A stretch of 64,000 nucleotides of DNA from contig CM042086.1 in assembly GCA_023512835.1 (NCBI GenBank), positions 6,363,799 through 6,427,798 of the forward strand, read 5' to 3'. The notes below the pieces were generated by a model. The model worked only from the letters and a program-made list of their open reading frames with translations. It was not told where the DNA came from and made no database searches. Below, piece after piece: positions 33,150 through 43,329 of the stretch. This DNA is from Taxillus chinensis (lineage: Eukaryota > Streptophyta > Magnoliopsida > Santalales > Loranthaceae). A program made the position numbers and the translations under genes. Within the stretch, counting starts at the first letter, position 1. Each line of letters starts with the position of its first letter.

Positions 33150-33581
33150 ATAAAAAAGCTATCTGAAATTCCCAGGAATTAACACCGAAACAGAGTAACA
33201 AATTCTTGTCATTGCTACCATCATAGTATCAAAACACTAATCCGGTCTCTCCACTTTATTTTATTTATTTTATTTTTAAATAATTATTAAAAAAAAAAAA
33301 AAGCAAAAACAAAATCTGTAAAATTTCAGACGAAGGATAATGATGAAAAACAGAGCATAAAACAACCGATTTATTTCTTCGCACAGAATCTATCTGTTAC
33401 AATATATTAAATCACAATAGAAGCAAACTGACTCACAACTGCCAAATAAGCTAAAGCTCCATAGGCTGTTGCACAGATATATTAAATAGCACACGCACGC
33501 TGACACGCGAAATATATGAAACACACACACAACATTACATATAGATTTGCAGTTGTAAAGGCATGCATTAAAAAGCGCAAG
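33150..33581 (-). repeat. B3-gene 3' flanking module, copy 5
   Basis: Shares landmarks with 41700-42178: aattaacaccgaaacagag, the poly-A stretch, cagagcataaaacaaccgat, and the aaatatat...acacacacaac block. Confidence 0.6.
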
Positions 33582-34151
33582 TTAACGCAACAGATTAAAA
33601 AGCGCGCGAAATGGGCGACGACGACGTCCATTATTTTTATTTTTTTTTTGAATAAGGAAGTTGCGGTAGCGGACGGAGAAGACGAAGCGGCGGTTGGAAG
33701 TGTCCCAATGCAACCCAATCTGGTCGCCGGCGATGAGCGCCCTCCTCTTCACGAACTCCGCCGACCAATTGCCATTGAGGACGTAACTCTTGCTGCTCCT
33801 CCACCTCTTGAAGGTCATGCCGTGAAGCGTCTTCGTATCGCCATCATACACCCGCACTCGATGTCCCTGCTTATTACCGTTCTGAACCTTGGCCTGCTCC
33901 TCCTCTTTCAAGTGGCACAGAATCTGGGACGCCTCTACCTTCCCCAGCATCAGCCTGCACTGATGACTGCTCACGTCGCTCTCCGTCAGCTCCTTCGTCA
34001 CCGACATCACCCCAGCAGCAGGAACATCGGACGAGGATGTTTGATGATCTCCACCTCCACCGAGGGCTACGAAGGGAATGAGGTTCTCAGTCTCCCGGAA
34101 ATTAGGCACGACAGTAAAGGAATTCATCTTTGGTACGTACCACTGAGTCAA
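33582..34151 (-). CDS. B3 domain-containing protein, copy 5
   Basis: Open frame of 189 codons. The likely start is MNSFTVVPNFRETENLIPF, since this N-terminus is also visible in copies 2, 3 and 7; MTQWYVPK adds eight residues. A Gly-rich linker (ALGGGGDHQTSSSDVPAAG) leads into the B3 domain: SVTKELTESDVSSHQCRLML, VRVYDGDTKTLHGMTFKRW, LNGNWSAEFVKRRALIAGDQ and IGLHWDTSNRRFVFSV. Copies 1 and 4 stop after FRNF(H/L)I; here an expanded T-tract replaces that stop, adding about 22 basic residues (NNGRRRRPFRALFNLLR end). It lies in a segment duplicated almost exactly at 41.24-43.08 kb. A presumed DNA-binding factor. Confidence 0.82.
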   Translation of the reverse strand: MTQWYVPKMNSFTVVPNFRETENLIPFVALGGGGDHQTSSSDVPAAGVMSVTKELTESDVSSHQCRLMLGKVEASQILCHLKEEEQAKVQNGNKQGHRVRVYDGDTKTLHGMTFKRWRSSKSYVLNGNWSAEFVKRRALIAGDQIGLHWDTSNRRFVFSVRYRNFLIQKKNKNNGRRRRPFRALFNLLR

Positions 34152-34212
34152 GACCCTGCAGCCTGCAGGTTTAATCGTACGTCCTGCTTTTGGGAGCAGG
34201 TGGAGTGGTGTG

Positions 34213-34222
34213 CTTTATATAG
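34213..34222 (-). promoter_or_regulatory. TATA box of B3 copy 5
   Basis: CTATATAAAG on the minus strand about 60-90 bases above the start codon. Upstream on that strand are three repeats of cacaatact/tagtccacaata-type sequence (34244-34282). Confidence 0.55.
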
Positions 34223-34550
34223 TATGAGGCCGGTGGGGATTAGTCCACAATACTTCAGTCCACAATACTTTAGTCCACAATATAGTAGCGATCATTGTCC
34301 TGCGCACTTCTGCGGTCATTGTGCTGTCACGCGCGTTTCGCGAACTCGCGTAACAATACTGTAGCCGAAGCGAAGCTGCTAGTAGAATATTTATTTGCTA
34401 GTCATGCCGGTCATTGTCATATATACCCTTATTCCACACGTGGCAGGCACTGATTGCATATATCTATTATCTTTTCGGCTGTGGACACGGAGACAACAAT
34501 TGGCATCCGTCATATTGACAATTGTCACAGCCTTAAACACAGCTACACAG

Positions 34551-35774
34551 TGTCACGACCCGAGCAGCGTGGTGCTGGCGGGACGTTTCTTAGTGGCACG
34601 ATTCAGGAATGGATTCGTGCTACGTAAAGGAGAGGGGTTGGTTGAAGCGTAGATGGTGCGCAGCGAGAAGGTTCCAGGCGATTCGTGGAGGAGAACGGAT
34701 GGAACCCCTTCGGAGTTGGGACGTGCCGACCTGGTTGAATGCGGGGAACACGCCGCTAGTCGAGGACTTGACGTTGAAGAAGGGATTTGGCCATCCTTAC
34801 ACAAACTGGTCGGGAACTGGAGCCGTTCTCCTGATGAGCCCAGTGGCAGGGCGAAACCAGTCTACGTGCGCTTCAACCCTCAAAGGCTAAACTTAGCGGA
34901 CCGTGGATAGAGAAGCTAAGTGCCGCAGTGGGTTGAGAGGCGCAGGAAATCTGACCCCGTGACAAGTGGTATCGAGCCGAACCGGCCCGGTATCCTGAAG
35001 ACTCGCCGAGCACTCTCGCGAGTAGCGTGATCCCAAGGTGGGAGCTCACAGAGGTGAGTCGACCGATAGTGTCTTGCACGCCTTGCGTCCATAGAGTTGG
35101 AGTATCCTAGAGTGTGATACAGAGTTGGGCAAGGGAGTACGAAGGAGCGCGTCGGAGCGATCTTGGAAGCCTCCCATCCTTTGGACATTGGGCGAGTGGG
35201 GCGGGCATCTTGGTAAAGGTGTTGCAACCTGCGGGGAAGCGATGTCCAAGCTGTTGACATTGGGCGAGTGGGAGGGCGTCGAGGTAACGATGCCATCGCC
35301 TGCGGGGAAGCGATGTCGACAAGCGCAATGAGGACGTTGCGAGGATTGGGTGGAGGAGAATGTCACGACCCGAGCAGCGTGGTGCTGGCGGGACGTTTCT
35401 TAGTGGCACGATTCAGGAATGGATTCGTGCTACGTAAAGGAGAGGGGTTGGTTGAAGCGTAGATGGTGCGCAGCGAGAAGGTTCCAGGCAGTTCGTGGAG
35501 GAGAACGGATGGAACCCCTTCGGAGTTCAGACGTGCCGACCCGGTTGAATGCGGGGAACACGCCGCTAGTCGAGGACTTGACGTTGAAGAAGGGATTTGG
35601 CCATCCTTACACAAACTGGTCGGGAACTGGAGCCGTTCTCCTGATGAGCCCAGTGGCAGGGCGAAACCAGTCTACGTGCGCTTCAACCCTCAAAGGCTAA
35701 ACTTAGCGGACCGTGGATAGAGAAGCTAAGTGCCGCAGTGGGTTGAGAGGCGCAGGAAATCTGACCCCGTGACA
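34551..35774 (+). mobile_element. TRIM retrotransposon, copy 1 (1.22 kb)
   Basis: Two near-identical 414-bp LTRs (34551-34964 and 35361-35774), starting TGTCACGACC and ending CCCGTGACA. The 4-bp direct repeat ACAG (34547-34550, 35775-35778) flanks it. Just inside the left LTR is a tRNA-iMet-type primer site (tggtatcgagcc, 34967), and before the right LTR a purine tract (gggtggaggagaa, 35348-35360). The 396-base interior has no gag or pol. This is a terminal-repeat retrotransposon in miniature. The ends, 4-bp TSD and primer type match those of the chromovirus at 23.4-28.9 kb, a possible helper family. Frames on both strands inside the LTRs are not genes. Confidence 0.9.
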
Positions 35775-36338
35775 ACAGGCTCCACATCCACAGCCACACA
35801 GGCTCACAAACACAGTCACCCAGACATATAATCAAACACATAACATGCATCTTAGCCACAAACATATAATCAAACACATAGCATGCATCTTAACCAACAA
35901 TCATTATATCAAGTATATTTCCTTCGGAAACCTCAGGGTTTCCCCACGTGAACCTACAACGGAACGAAGCCTAACAAACAACACTGACATTCCCAACCGC
36001 CTCCAAGGCCCACTACCACGCAATGAACCCCGATAGTTCCCATACCCCGGACGCAACATCAAAACCAAACAAAATATGCATTAAAGGCCAACATCCATAT
36101 AGGATATCATACCTATATAGATTTACATATATATATTATAACAACAACGATAATACTCTACAAATCATCCACAACAGGGCCTAACCCCGGAATGAGTACT
36201 AGAAGAGACAAAACCCCTACCTCAGAAGGATCTTTCACGCTTTTGCTTCCATACCAAACTTCGTCCAACCACGGGAACCACCACGGCAGCCACGATCTGG
36301 AGCTCTCTCTCCCAATCCCCCCCCCCCCCCACTCTCTC

Positions 36339-36358
36339 TCTCTCTCTCTCTCTCTCTT
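36339..36358. repeat. (CT)n microsatellite with a C-run
   Basis: About 20 bases of CT, preceded by a run of C near 36319-36331. Confidence 0.8.
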
Positions 36359-36378
36359 TGCGACGGCTGCGGCGGATG

Positions 36379-36394
36379 AACCCTAAAACCCTAA
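36379..36394 (-). promoter_or_regulatory. Double telo-box
   Basis: aaccctaaaaccctaa on the plus strand; telo-boxes are known in plant promoters and 5' leaders. It is about 20-30 bases downstream of a TATATAAGG box on the minus strand. Confidence 0.4.
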
Positions 36395-36432
36395 CACAAG
36401 AGGTCTCCACCTCCTTATATAGACACCACAAC

Positions 36433-36491
36433 ATCAAAACAACGTAGTTTTGATTAAGTGAACCTCATCATCAAAACGACGTTGTTTTGAT
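36433..36491. promoter_or_regulatory. Two 22-bp ACGT-core palindromes
   Basis: 36433-36454 and 36470-36491 are near-perfect palindromes of the form ATCAAAAC..ACGT..GTTTTGAT, 15 bases apart. They lie upstream of the minus-strand TATATAAGG box. A dimeric or bZIP-type binding site is a guess. Confidence 0.4.
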
Positions 36492-36699
36492 AAATGGAAC
36501 ATGCCACAACCTTCTCGCATCCCACAGGATAAAATACCCATAATTCAAACATGGCCCTTAAGGAAAAGATGATCAACATAAAAAAAATGAAAGAGAACAT
36601 AAGAACATTTTTAATACACTTTTATCAACCAATAAAGCAAAAATAGTAACAGAAGCAATCCTATATAACCGTACACAACCTATGTGAGATTATGTGAAA

Positions 36700-37245
36700 A
36701 GGAAAAAAAACTGATATACGTACATATCCCAAAATTTACATTAAAAAAAACTATGTGAGATTTCAAGGAATTAACACCGAAACAGAGCCACAAATTCTTG
36801 CCAGTGCTAGTATACGCTCATCCCGTCTACTTACATTTCTCCCAACAAAAAATAACGCTAATCCGGTCCCTCCTCTTTACTTTATTTGTGTTATTTTTAA
36901 ATAAATTTTAAAAAAGTAAAACAAAATAAACTTAAAAAAAAAAAATCTATCAATTGCAAAATTTAAGACGAAGGATAATAATGAAAAACAGAGCATAAAA
37001 CAACTGATTTATTTCTTCACACACAATCTATCTCTTACGATATATTAAATAACTGCCAAATAAGCTCCGTAGGCTGTTGCACAGATATATTAAATAGCAC
37101 ACGCTGACACACCAAATATATAAAATACACAACATGACATATAGATTTGCAGTTCTAAAGGCATGCATAATGCATTAAACAGCGCTAGTTAATGCAACAG
37201 ATTAAAAAGCGCGCGAAATGGCGGACGACGATGTCGATTATTCAT
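36700..37245 (-). repeat. B3-gene 3' flanking module, copy 6
   Basis: Closely matches 43870-44449 (tgatatacgtacatatccca, ccacaaattcttgccagtgc, gcattaaacagcgctag). A duplicated unit boundary. Confidence 0.6.
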
Positions 37246-37605
37246 TTAAATAGGGAACTGGCGGAAAAAGACGGAGAAGAAGAAGCAGTGGTTGTAAGTG
37301 TCCCAATACAACAAGATCTGGTCGCCGGCATTGAGATTCCTCCTCTTCACGAACTCCGTCGACCATTTGTTAATGAGGACGTAACTCGTGTCCCCCTTCC
37401 GCCTCTTGAGGGTCATGCGGTGAAGCGACCGCGTATTGAGATCCCACACATCCACTGGATATTCCTTACCGTCCCGAACGTCCCTGGCCTCCTCCGGGCT
37501 CAAGTGGCACAGAATCTGAGACTCCACCACTCCCATCCCCAGCTTCAGCCTGCACTGATGACTGCTCACGTCGCTCTTCGTCAGCTCCTTCGTCACCGGC
37601 ATCAT
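37246..37605 (-). CDS. B3 domain-containing protein, copy 6 (subtype PVTKEL)
   Basis: A 119-residue single B3 domain: MMPVTKELTKSDVSSHQCRL, GMGVVESQILCHLSPEEARD, VDVWDLNTRSLHRMTLKR, NKWSTEFVKRRNLNAGDQIL and LYWDTYNHCFFFSVFFRQF. It is a different subtype from copies 1-5 and 7 (PVTKEL start, VWDLNTRS strand, QIL(L) in place of QIGL) and pairs with copy 8. Compared with copy 8, the usual KRW reads KRR and LHWDT reads LYWDT, so it may be drifting. Intact frame; TATA box at 37686. Confidence 0.78.
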   Translation of the reverse strand: MMPVTKELTKSDVSSHQCRLKLGMGVVESQILCHLSPEEARDVRDGKEYPVDVWDLNTRSLHRMTLKRRKGDTSYVLINKWSTEFVKRRNLNAGDQILLYWDTYNHCFFFSVFFRQFPI

Positions 37606-37685
37606 CCTAGCTACCTGGCCAGTACTGAGTCAGACGCAGGCTGCAGGGTTTAATTCCCCAGCTTTGGGATCGGAGCGAAGTGGTG

Positions 37686-37693
37686 CTTTATAG
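37686..37693 (-). promoter_or_regulatory. TATA box of B3 copy 6
   Basis: CTATAAAG on the minus strand about 80 bases above the start, as in copies 1, 4 and 8. Confidence 0.45.
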
Positions 37694-37739
37694 AGGGAGC
37701 GAACAATATGCAGGCACCATATGACAAGAGAGGAGCAAA

Positions 37740-39730
37740 AAGCAGGGTCCATGTACAGTGTGGTATGTGTAAACCGATTTTTGCTTATTCAACCTACCAA
37801 AATAAATGCGACTAGATCAGCATAAATAAAAAATTGGGTGTCCGGGCCAGAGATGAGTGGATGGGAAAACCTCCGGGTAACAAATGGACCACATCTCAAA
37901 AAAAAAAAAAAAAAACCTACCAAAAGCTAGACTCTGATACCATTGGTCAAGAAGGAAGAGGGCGAGTCTCAAATATAAAGGTCGGGAGGTAACTTAGGAA
38001 TTTAATTATTTTTAAAATAATGACACATAGTCTTTGGGAATCGTGATGACTTAAAGGTGCACAGGAGAGAGAGCGCTAATAATATATATTTTTTTAAAAA
38101 CCCCGATCGTGATCGTGACCACCCTGATCAGCGTTATTTTTGGACCCGTTGAGTGGTGCATCACCACTTAGCAAGATTTGCAGCGAGTCATTGCGAGTTC
38201 TTTCTTGAAGAAAAAAGAAAATAATTTAGCTTTAATTTCGTCTTTTTCGTCTTAGCTAAATTAAATTTTTTTAAAGTTCATTTTCACTATAGTTAATTGT
38301 TAATCTTATTACAACATTGCGCACATCATTTTAACAATAACAATGGCAATAAAAAGTAAGATGTGGTGACCAATCAAAATAAATATGGGCTTCACATATC
38401 TCTCCTTCAATCAAAAAGCTTAATTTGTTTGGTTGAAAATTTAAAATTATTAAAATCAAGTAAAGTGAAACCAAAGTGGTGCTTTGTCAACGATAGGAGA
38501 GACGGAAGCCAGTGATGACTTGAAGGTGCAACGGAGAGACAGGCCGGCGCCAAGGCCAGGCAAGTACGGCCTGCCTTGGGCTCCAAAATTTGGACCACAA
38601 AGTAGGGCCCTGCCCCTGTCTCATCGTCTCCTTATTCAATGTTGCGACTTCTCCCACAGGCCACAGTAGGGGTGTAAATTGTGACGGATATCCGTTTATT
38701 TTTTATACTTAAATATATTAAAATTTAAAGAATTTATTATATTATATAGTTTTAATTAAATAATAAGATTTTATATGGATAATTATAAAATAAAATTAAA
38801 ATAATATTAGTTATATTTAATTTTATTAATTAATTTTAAATTTTAAATAAATAAAATAATAAAATAAAAATAAATATACAAAAATGGGCCAGCCCACAAG
38901 CTCCCGTGGATTCTTATGGGTCGTAGGCCGAGCGCTTGGTTAGTCCGTTTAAAAATCGAACTTAAACAAGTAACTCGTTTAGACCCAGTCCGTTACGGGC
39001 CAGGGCGGGCTGACCCGTTTTACACCCATGGCCACAGGCGCACACAAAAGATAAAACACCACCTTGAGGAGCAAAACAATCATCGAACTCCAGCTTCCGT
39101 TCGTATTATTCCATTTTCTTCCCGACGGCCGACACCCGCTGCCGCCTCATCACCCTTCACGGATCGACATCCTCCGACGCCTGATCATCACCCTTCACAG
39201 CTTCACCAATTCACCTTCACCGGCTCTGGCGACTGGCGGTCCGCCTCTCAGCCTTTGCAATTGATTTTGTTGTTTGACAATTGAGATTTGAGACCGGATC
39301 CGTGTGAAACACTGAGTCTCTTTCACTCTAACTGTCTGAGGTATATACAAAGTGCATAATATTTTTTATTTAATTTACAAAGTGCAAACTCGCGCTCGTC
39401 CAAAAGCAGGTACCTAAAAAAGTTCCAAAACCAAGGAAGGTTTCTTTAGGAATATTAAAGTCGTTTTTAGTTTTTTTTGGAATATAAAATAGACAACTAC
39501 TTCGATATTTCCAATTTTGAAGGGAACTCCCTGAGCGCACGTCTCTCCATTAGTCTTGATACTTACATGCGGGTCCCCATTAGTCTTGAGTGGCAGCAGT
39601 CACCATATCCTAAGGAAAAAAAAAAAAAAAAAAAAAGGAAGAGAAGGGAACTAGGGTACCAGACGTGATGACTTGAAGGTGCACACGGAGAGAGAGCGCC
39701 AATTTAAAGGGAACTCCCTGAGTAGTCATA
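37740..39730. other. Intergenic mosaic, duplicated at 45.0-45.85 and 47.1 kb
   Basis: 37.75-38.46 kb matches 45.0-45.66 kb (gactctgataccattggtca, aaaataatttagctttaatt). 38670-39010 is a dispersed AT-rich repeat ending in gggccagggcggg. 39230-39390 matches 45710-45845. 39385-39506 is a copy of the start of the repeat at 47113. A poly-A run lies at 39618-39637. No gene supported; frames at 38407-38669 and 38916-39284 have no recognisable domains. Confidence 0.4.
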
Positions 39731-40755
39731 AAAGACATCATTCTTATAAAAATAAAAAATTCGGGAAACTCTATTTTTAAATTTTAAAAGTCAATAAAAA
39801 AAATTCTAAATTCTTGCTGATATTGATTTTACCTTGATAAAATTGTACTAAAAATCGGTACATAGCAATTCACTTTTCAAGATTTTTTTTTTTGAGTATT
39901 TTACCAGTTCGGCAGTTCCGGCAATTTTAATACAACATTAGTGAAATTCCTATAATTGACAATAACGTCCCATTTATTAATTGGAGCCTAGCTTAAAATA
40001 AAATTACTACTACATATAATAATACATGCGCAAATAAATTTTCTAAAAATTATATAGTTGTAAAATAATTTTTAAATTTTGTTAAGCGACATAAACTTTT
40101 CAAACACCTCGCCAAACATTTGTGGAATTCTTAACGACATAAACTTTTCAAGATTTGTTTTGTGTATTTTCCCAGTTCCGGCAATTTTAATACAACATTG
40201 ATGTCGGGGAATTCTTATCCTTGATAATATGTCCCATTTATTAATCGAAGCGTAGCTTAAAATAGAATTACTACTACATATAATACACAAGAAAATGAAT
40301 TTCCTAAAAATTACATAGTTGTAAAACATGACAATTATTATTAAATTAAATTAAAAATTTTAAATACAATTTTTTGGCATGTAGATGGTATTATAATTGT
40401 ATCATCCTAGCACAGCATTTAAAAAAGAAACTGACGAAAATAAAGATAGTATACGCAAGGTAGGCAACACAATTAGACGGCAAGTCAATACAGTAAACCC
40501 ATTTCTGGGGCTCATGAGGAGGTTACACGCCGAGAACTAGATTTACAAACACTCAATCACCCATTTCCCCGCAATCTGGGAAGCTATGATTGCTACCACC
40601 CCGCCAGCCTACGTGCGTTTTGCTTTCATCGGCTGAGACATTAAATCAGTAGCCATATCCTGGCATGACAGAAGGAAAATGAGGGATGGTAAGTAAACAA
40701 ACCAAATGGTCTTTTTTCTTAAAAAAAAAAAAAAAAAGTCTATTTGAGTGTGGGA
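39730..40755. repeat. CPN60B 3' flank duplication (with 55400-56405)
   Basis: Shares long stretches with 55400-56405: agtcaataaaaaaa, ttaccagtt..aatacaac, tcctagcacagcatttaaaa, gctaccaccccgccagcc. It is the downstream region of the chaperonin gene carried along with copies C and F. No gene. Confidence 0.7.
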
Positions 40756-41500
40756 TTATGAACCTGAGTTGTCCATCGGGTTTCCGGCGGGAACGGGCTC
40801 AGGCTCCTTGATTTCGACAACCACACAGTCGGACATCAAGTGAATCAGTGAAAGTAGAAGCCATCTATTTTCCTTGCGAATATAAAAAACAATCGACAAA
40901 TGAATCAGTGAGCAAACATGCTATGGAAAATTTACAAACTTCAACTCTTGAAAGCTCACTTCACGTCAATTTTGGTTTTTTTTTTCCTCCCCACATTGGA
41001 GAAAAAAAAATCTTGGGAAACAAGCAGAAAATATCAAATCAAAAGCCTTTCTTAAGCTCATTTCATGCCCAACTCGGTTGCTTCGGTTTTTATTGGGTGA
41101 AAAAAGATCCGGAAACAAACAGAAATTATCTACCCACGTTAACAGACTAAGTAATGATGAACACGAGTCAACCCATAGACAGGCAGTTAAACCCAATTTC
41201 AATTTCACGTCAATTTGTTTCCTATTTTTCCCACCGTGATACTGATTGATAATGAAATTTTCTCGGGAAACAAACATAAAACAAATCGAACAGAGACGAA
41301 TCGCAGAGGTGAGAGCGAGAGGAAGAAATGGAGAGCTCACCAGAGAAATGACGGACGGGCGGGGCGGAGAAGAGACTGCGTGGGGAGGGGTGGGTAGTTG
41401 GCCGACAATGAGTGGGGAGGGAAGGGGTGGTACGGTGTAGGCGTGTAGCGTAGCGCAGTGTAGGGTTTTTCAGCGAGGGGTGGGTTTTAGGAGGAACATT
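40756..41500 (-). pseudogene. CPN60B: CPN60B copy C: last exon fused to first exon and 5' UTR
   Basis: The last exon's end (40756 to about 40840: [28 protein letters not shown], stop) is joined directly to the start-codon end of exon 1 (ATG at 40862-40864, MASTFT) and its upstream 5' UTR intron (acceptor ttcgcaag) and 5' UTR exon (about 41341-41470). Everything between is deleted, over 95% of the gene. A few extra bases (tgaatca) sit at the junction. The 5' UTR part belongs to the segment duplicated at 32.74 kb. It cannot encode a chaperonin. Confidence 0.85.
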
Positions 41501-42178
41501 GGTGTTGCGTAAAATACCGGAAATCCAAAACCATATGATAAAATTTTAACACACATTATATTACATATACACGTATAATACAAATCATATATAAATAAAC
41601 CACGTACACTGGGTATTTTAATTAATTAATTCTTAGTTTAACTCATTTGTTGGAAAAAAAGAAATTAAATAAAAAAAAACTGGTATAGCCTACATATCCC
41701 AAAATTTACATAAAAAAGCTATGTGAAATTCCCAGGAATTAACTTTGAAACAGAGTAACAAATTCTTGCCATTGCTACCACCATAGTATCAATAACACTA
41801 ATCCGGTCTCTCCTCTTTATTTTATTTGTTTTATTTTTAAATAAATTTTAAAAAAAAGCAAAAACAAAATAAACTTTTAAAAAAAAAAACAAAATCTGTC
41901 TATTGTAAAATTTCAGACGAAGGATAATGATGAAAAACAGAGCATAAAACAACCGATTTATTTCTTCGCACACAATCTATCTGTTACAATATATTAAATA
42001 ACAATAGAGGCAAACTGACTTATAACTGCCAAATATATGAGCTGAGCTGGCCCATAGGCTGTTGCACAGATATATTAAATAGCACACGCACGCTGACACG
42101 CGAAATATATAAAACACACACACAACATTACATATAGATTTGCAGTCCTAATTAAAGGCATGCATTAAAAAGCACAAG

Positions 42179-42745
42179 TTAACGCAACAGATTAAAAAGC
42201 GCGCGAAATGGGCGACGACGACGTCCATTATTTTTTTTTTTTTGAATAAGGAAGTTGCGGTAGCGGACGGAGAAGACGAAGCGGCGGTTGGAAGTGTCCC
42301 AATGCAACCCAATCTGGTCGCCGGCGATGAGCGCCCTCCTCTTCACGAACTCCGCCGACCAATTGCCATTGAGGACGTAACTCTTGTTGCTCCTCCACCT
42401 CTTGAAGGTCATGCCGTGAAGCGTCTTCGTATCGCCATCATACACCCGCACTCGATGTCCCTGCTTATTACCGTTCTGAACCTTGGCCTGCTCCTCCTCT
42501 TTCAAGTGGCACAGAATCTGGGACGCCTCTACCTTCCCCAGCATCAGCCTGCACTGATGACTGCTCACGTCGCTCTCCGTCAGCTCCTTCGTCACCGACA
42601 TCACCCCAGCAGCAGGAACATCGGACGAGGATGTTTGATGATCTCCACCTCCACCGAGGGCTACGAAGGGAATGAGGTTGTCAGTTTCCCGGAAATTAGA
42701 CACGACATTAAAGGAATTCATCTTTGGTACGTACCACTGAGTCAA
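42179..42745 (-). CDS. B3 domain-containing protein, copy 7
   Basis: 188 codons, almost identical to copy 5. Differences noted: NSFNVVSNFRETDNL versus NSFTVVPNFRETENL, RSNKSYV versus RSSKSYV, and one residue fewer in the poly-T-encoded C-terminal tail (QKKKNNG versus QKKNKNNG). All B3 landmarks are present (SDVSSHQCRLML, VRVYDGDTKTLHGM, GNWSAEFVKRR, IGLHWDTSNRRFVFSV). The likely start is MNSF. A recent duplicate; whether both copies are expressed is unknown. Confidence 0.82.
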   Translation of the reverse strand: MTQWYVPKMNSFNVVSNFRETDNLIPFVALGGGGDHQTSSSDVPAAGVMSVTKELTESDVSSHQCRLMLGKVEASQILCHLKEEEQAKVQNGNKQGHRVRVYDGDTKTLHGMTFKRWRSNKSYVLNGNWSAEFVKRRALIAGDQIGLHWDTSNRRFVFSVRYRNFLIQKKKNNGRRRRPFRALFNLLR

Positions 42746-42806
42746 GACCCTGCAGCCTGCAGGTTTAATCGTACGTCTTGCTTTTGGGAGCAGGTGGAGT
42801 GGTGTG

Positions 42807-42816
42807 CTTTATATAG
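42807..42816 (-). promoter_or_regulatory. TATA box of B3 copy 7
   Basis: CTATATAAAG on the minus strand, same spacing as copy 5, with the same upstream cacaatact triplet repeats. Confidence 0.55.
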
Positions 42817-43097
42817 TATGAGGCCGGTGGGGATTAGTCCACAATACTTCAGTCCACAATACTTTAGTCCACAATATAGTAGCGATCATTGTCCTGCGCA
42901 CTTCTGCGGTCATTGTGCTGTCACGCGCGTTTCGCGAACTCGCGTAACAATACTGTAGCCGAAGCGAAGCTGCTAGTAGAATATTTATTTGCTAGTCATG
43001 CCGGTCATTGTCATATATACCCTTATTCCACACGTGGCAGGCACTGATTGCATATATCTATTATCTTTTCGGCTGTCGGACAGAGCTCTCGGAGTCC

Positions 43098-43192
43098 ACA
43101 ATTGGCCTCTTGTGGTTACACATTTTTAACATTAAAAAAAGTTACAATTGGCCTCTTGTGGTTACACTTTTTTTAACAATTGGCCTCTTGTG
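43098..43192. repeat. Three copies of a 17-24 bp unit at a duplication junction
   Basis: acaattggcctcttgtg at 43098, 43144 and 43176 (the first two extend to ggttacac). The block lies exactly between the end of the B3 duplication and the start of CPN60B copy D intron sequence (tgatttcatgaaaagg). Confidence 0.75.
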
Positions 43193-43329
43193 ATTTCATG
43201 AAAAGGCATTACAGTGATGTTTATTGTATGCTTGCAACAAATCCATAATAGATGCATGGATATATTTTGTTTGATAGGTAATAAAGATGGATGGATATAT
43301 TTAAATAATTTATTTACAACTACAATTAC

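Larger units (their letters stand above)
32736..34484. repeat. Segmental duplication, copy 1 (with 41240-43075)
   Basis: Matches 41240-43075 over CPN60B 5' UTR, B3 3' module, B3 coding region and promoter. Coding regions differ by only a few bases. A ~90-base AT-rich indel near 33035 versus 41560 and small poly-T/A changes separate them. Confidence 0.8.
35779..36700. other. Intergenic, promoter-like on the minus strand
   Basis: No coding sequence recognised. On the minus strand there is a TATATAAGG box (about 36413-36421), then an AGGGTTTTAGGGTT telo-box and a GA/CT tract, an arrangement typical of a plant housekeeping promoter and leader or of an LTR. No start codon frame follows with recognisable product. 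Confidence 0.35.
41240..43075. repeat. Segmental duplication, copy 2 (with 32736-34484)
   Basis: Second copy of the CPN60B-5'UTR / B3 block. Its upstream end is at about 43075, where it switches to the ttggcctcttgtg repeats. Confidence 0.8.

Noticed and set aside
33516..34364. 282-codon plus-strand frame opposite B3 copy 5 (and similar frames opposite other B3 copies)
   Set aside because: It is the antisense of the B3 coding sequence, open because of codon bias; its persistence in all copies follows from the duplication. No domain is recognisable.
34553..35720. Several 60-126-codon frames in TRIM copy 1
   Set aside because: They lie in LTRs and a non-coding interior and have no gag or pol similarity; equivalents in TRIM copy 2 are the same artefact.
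42242..42958. 238-codon plus-strand frame opposite B3 copy 7
   Set aside because: Same antisense shadow as at copy 5.
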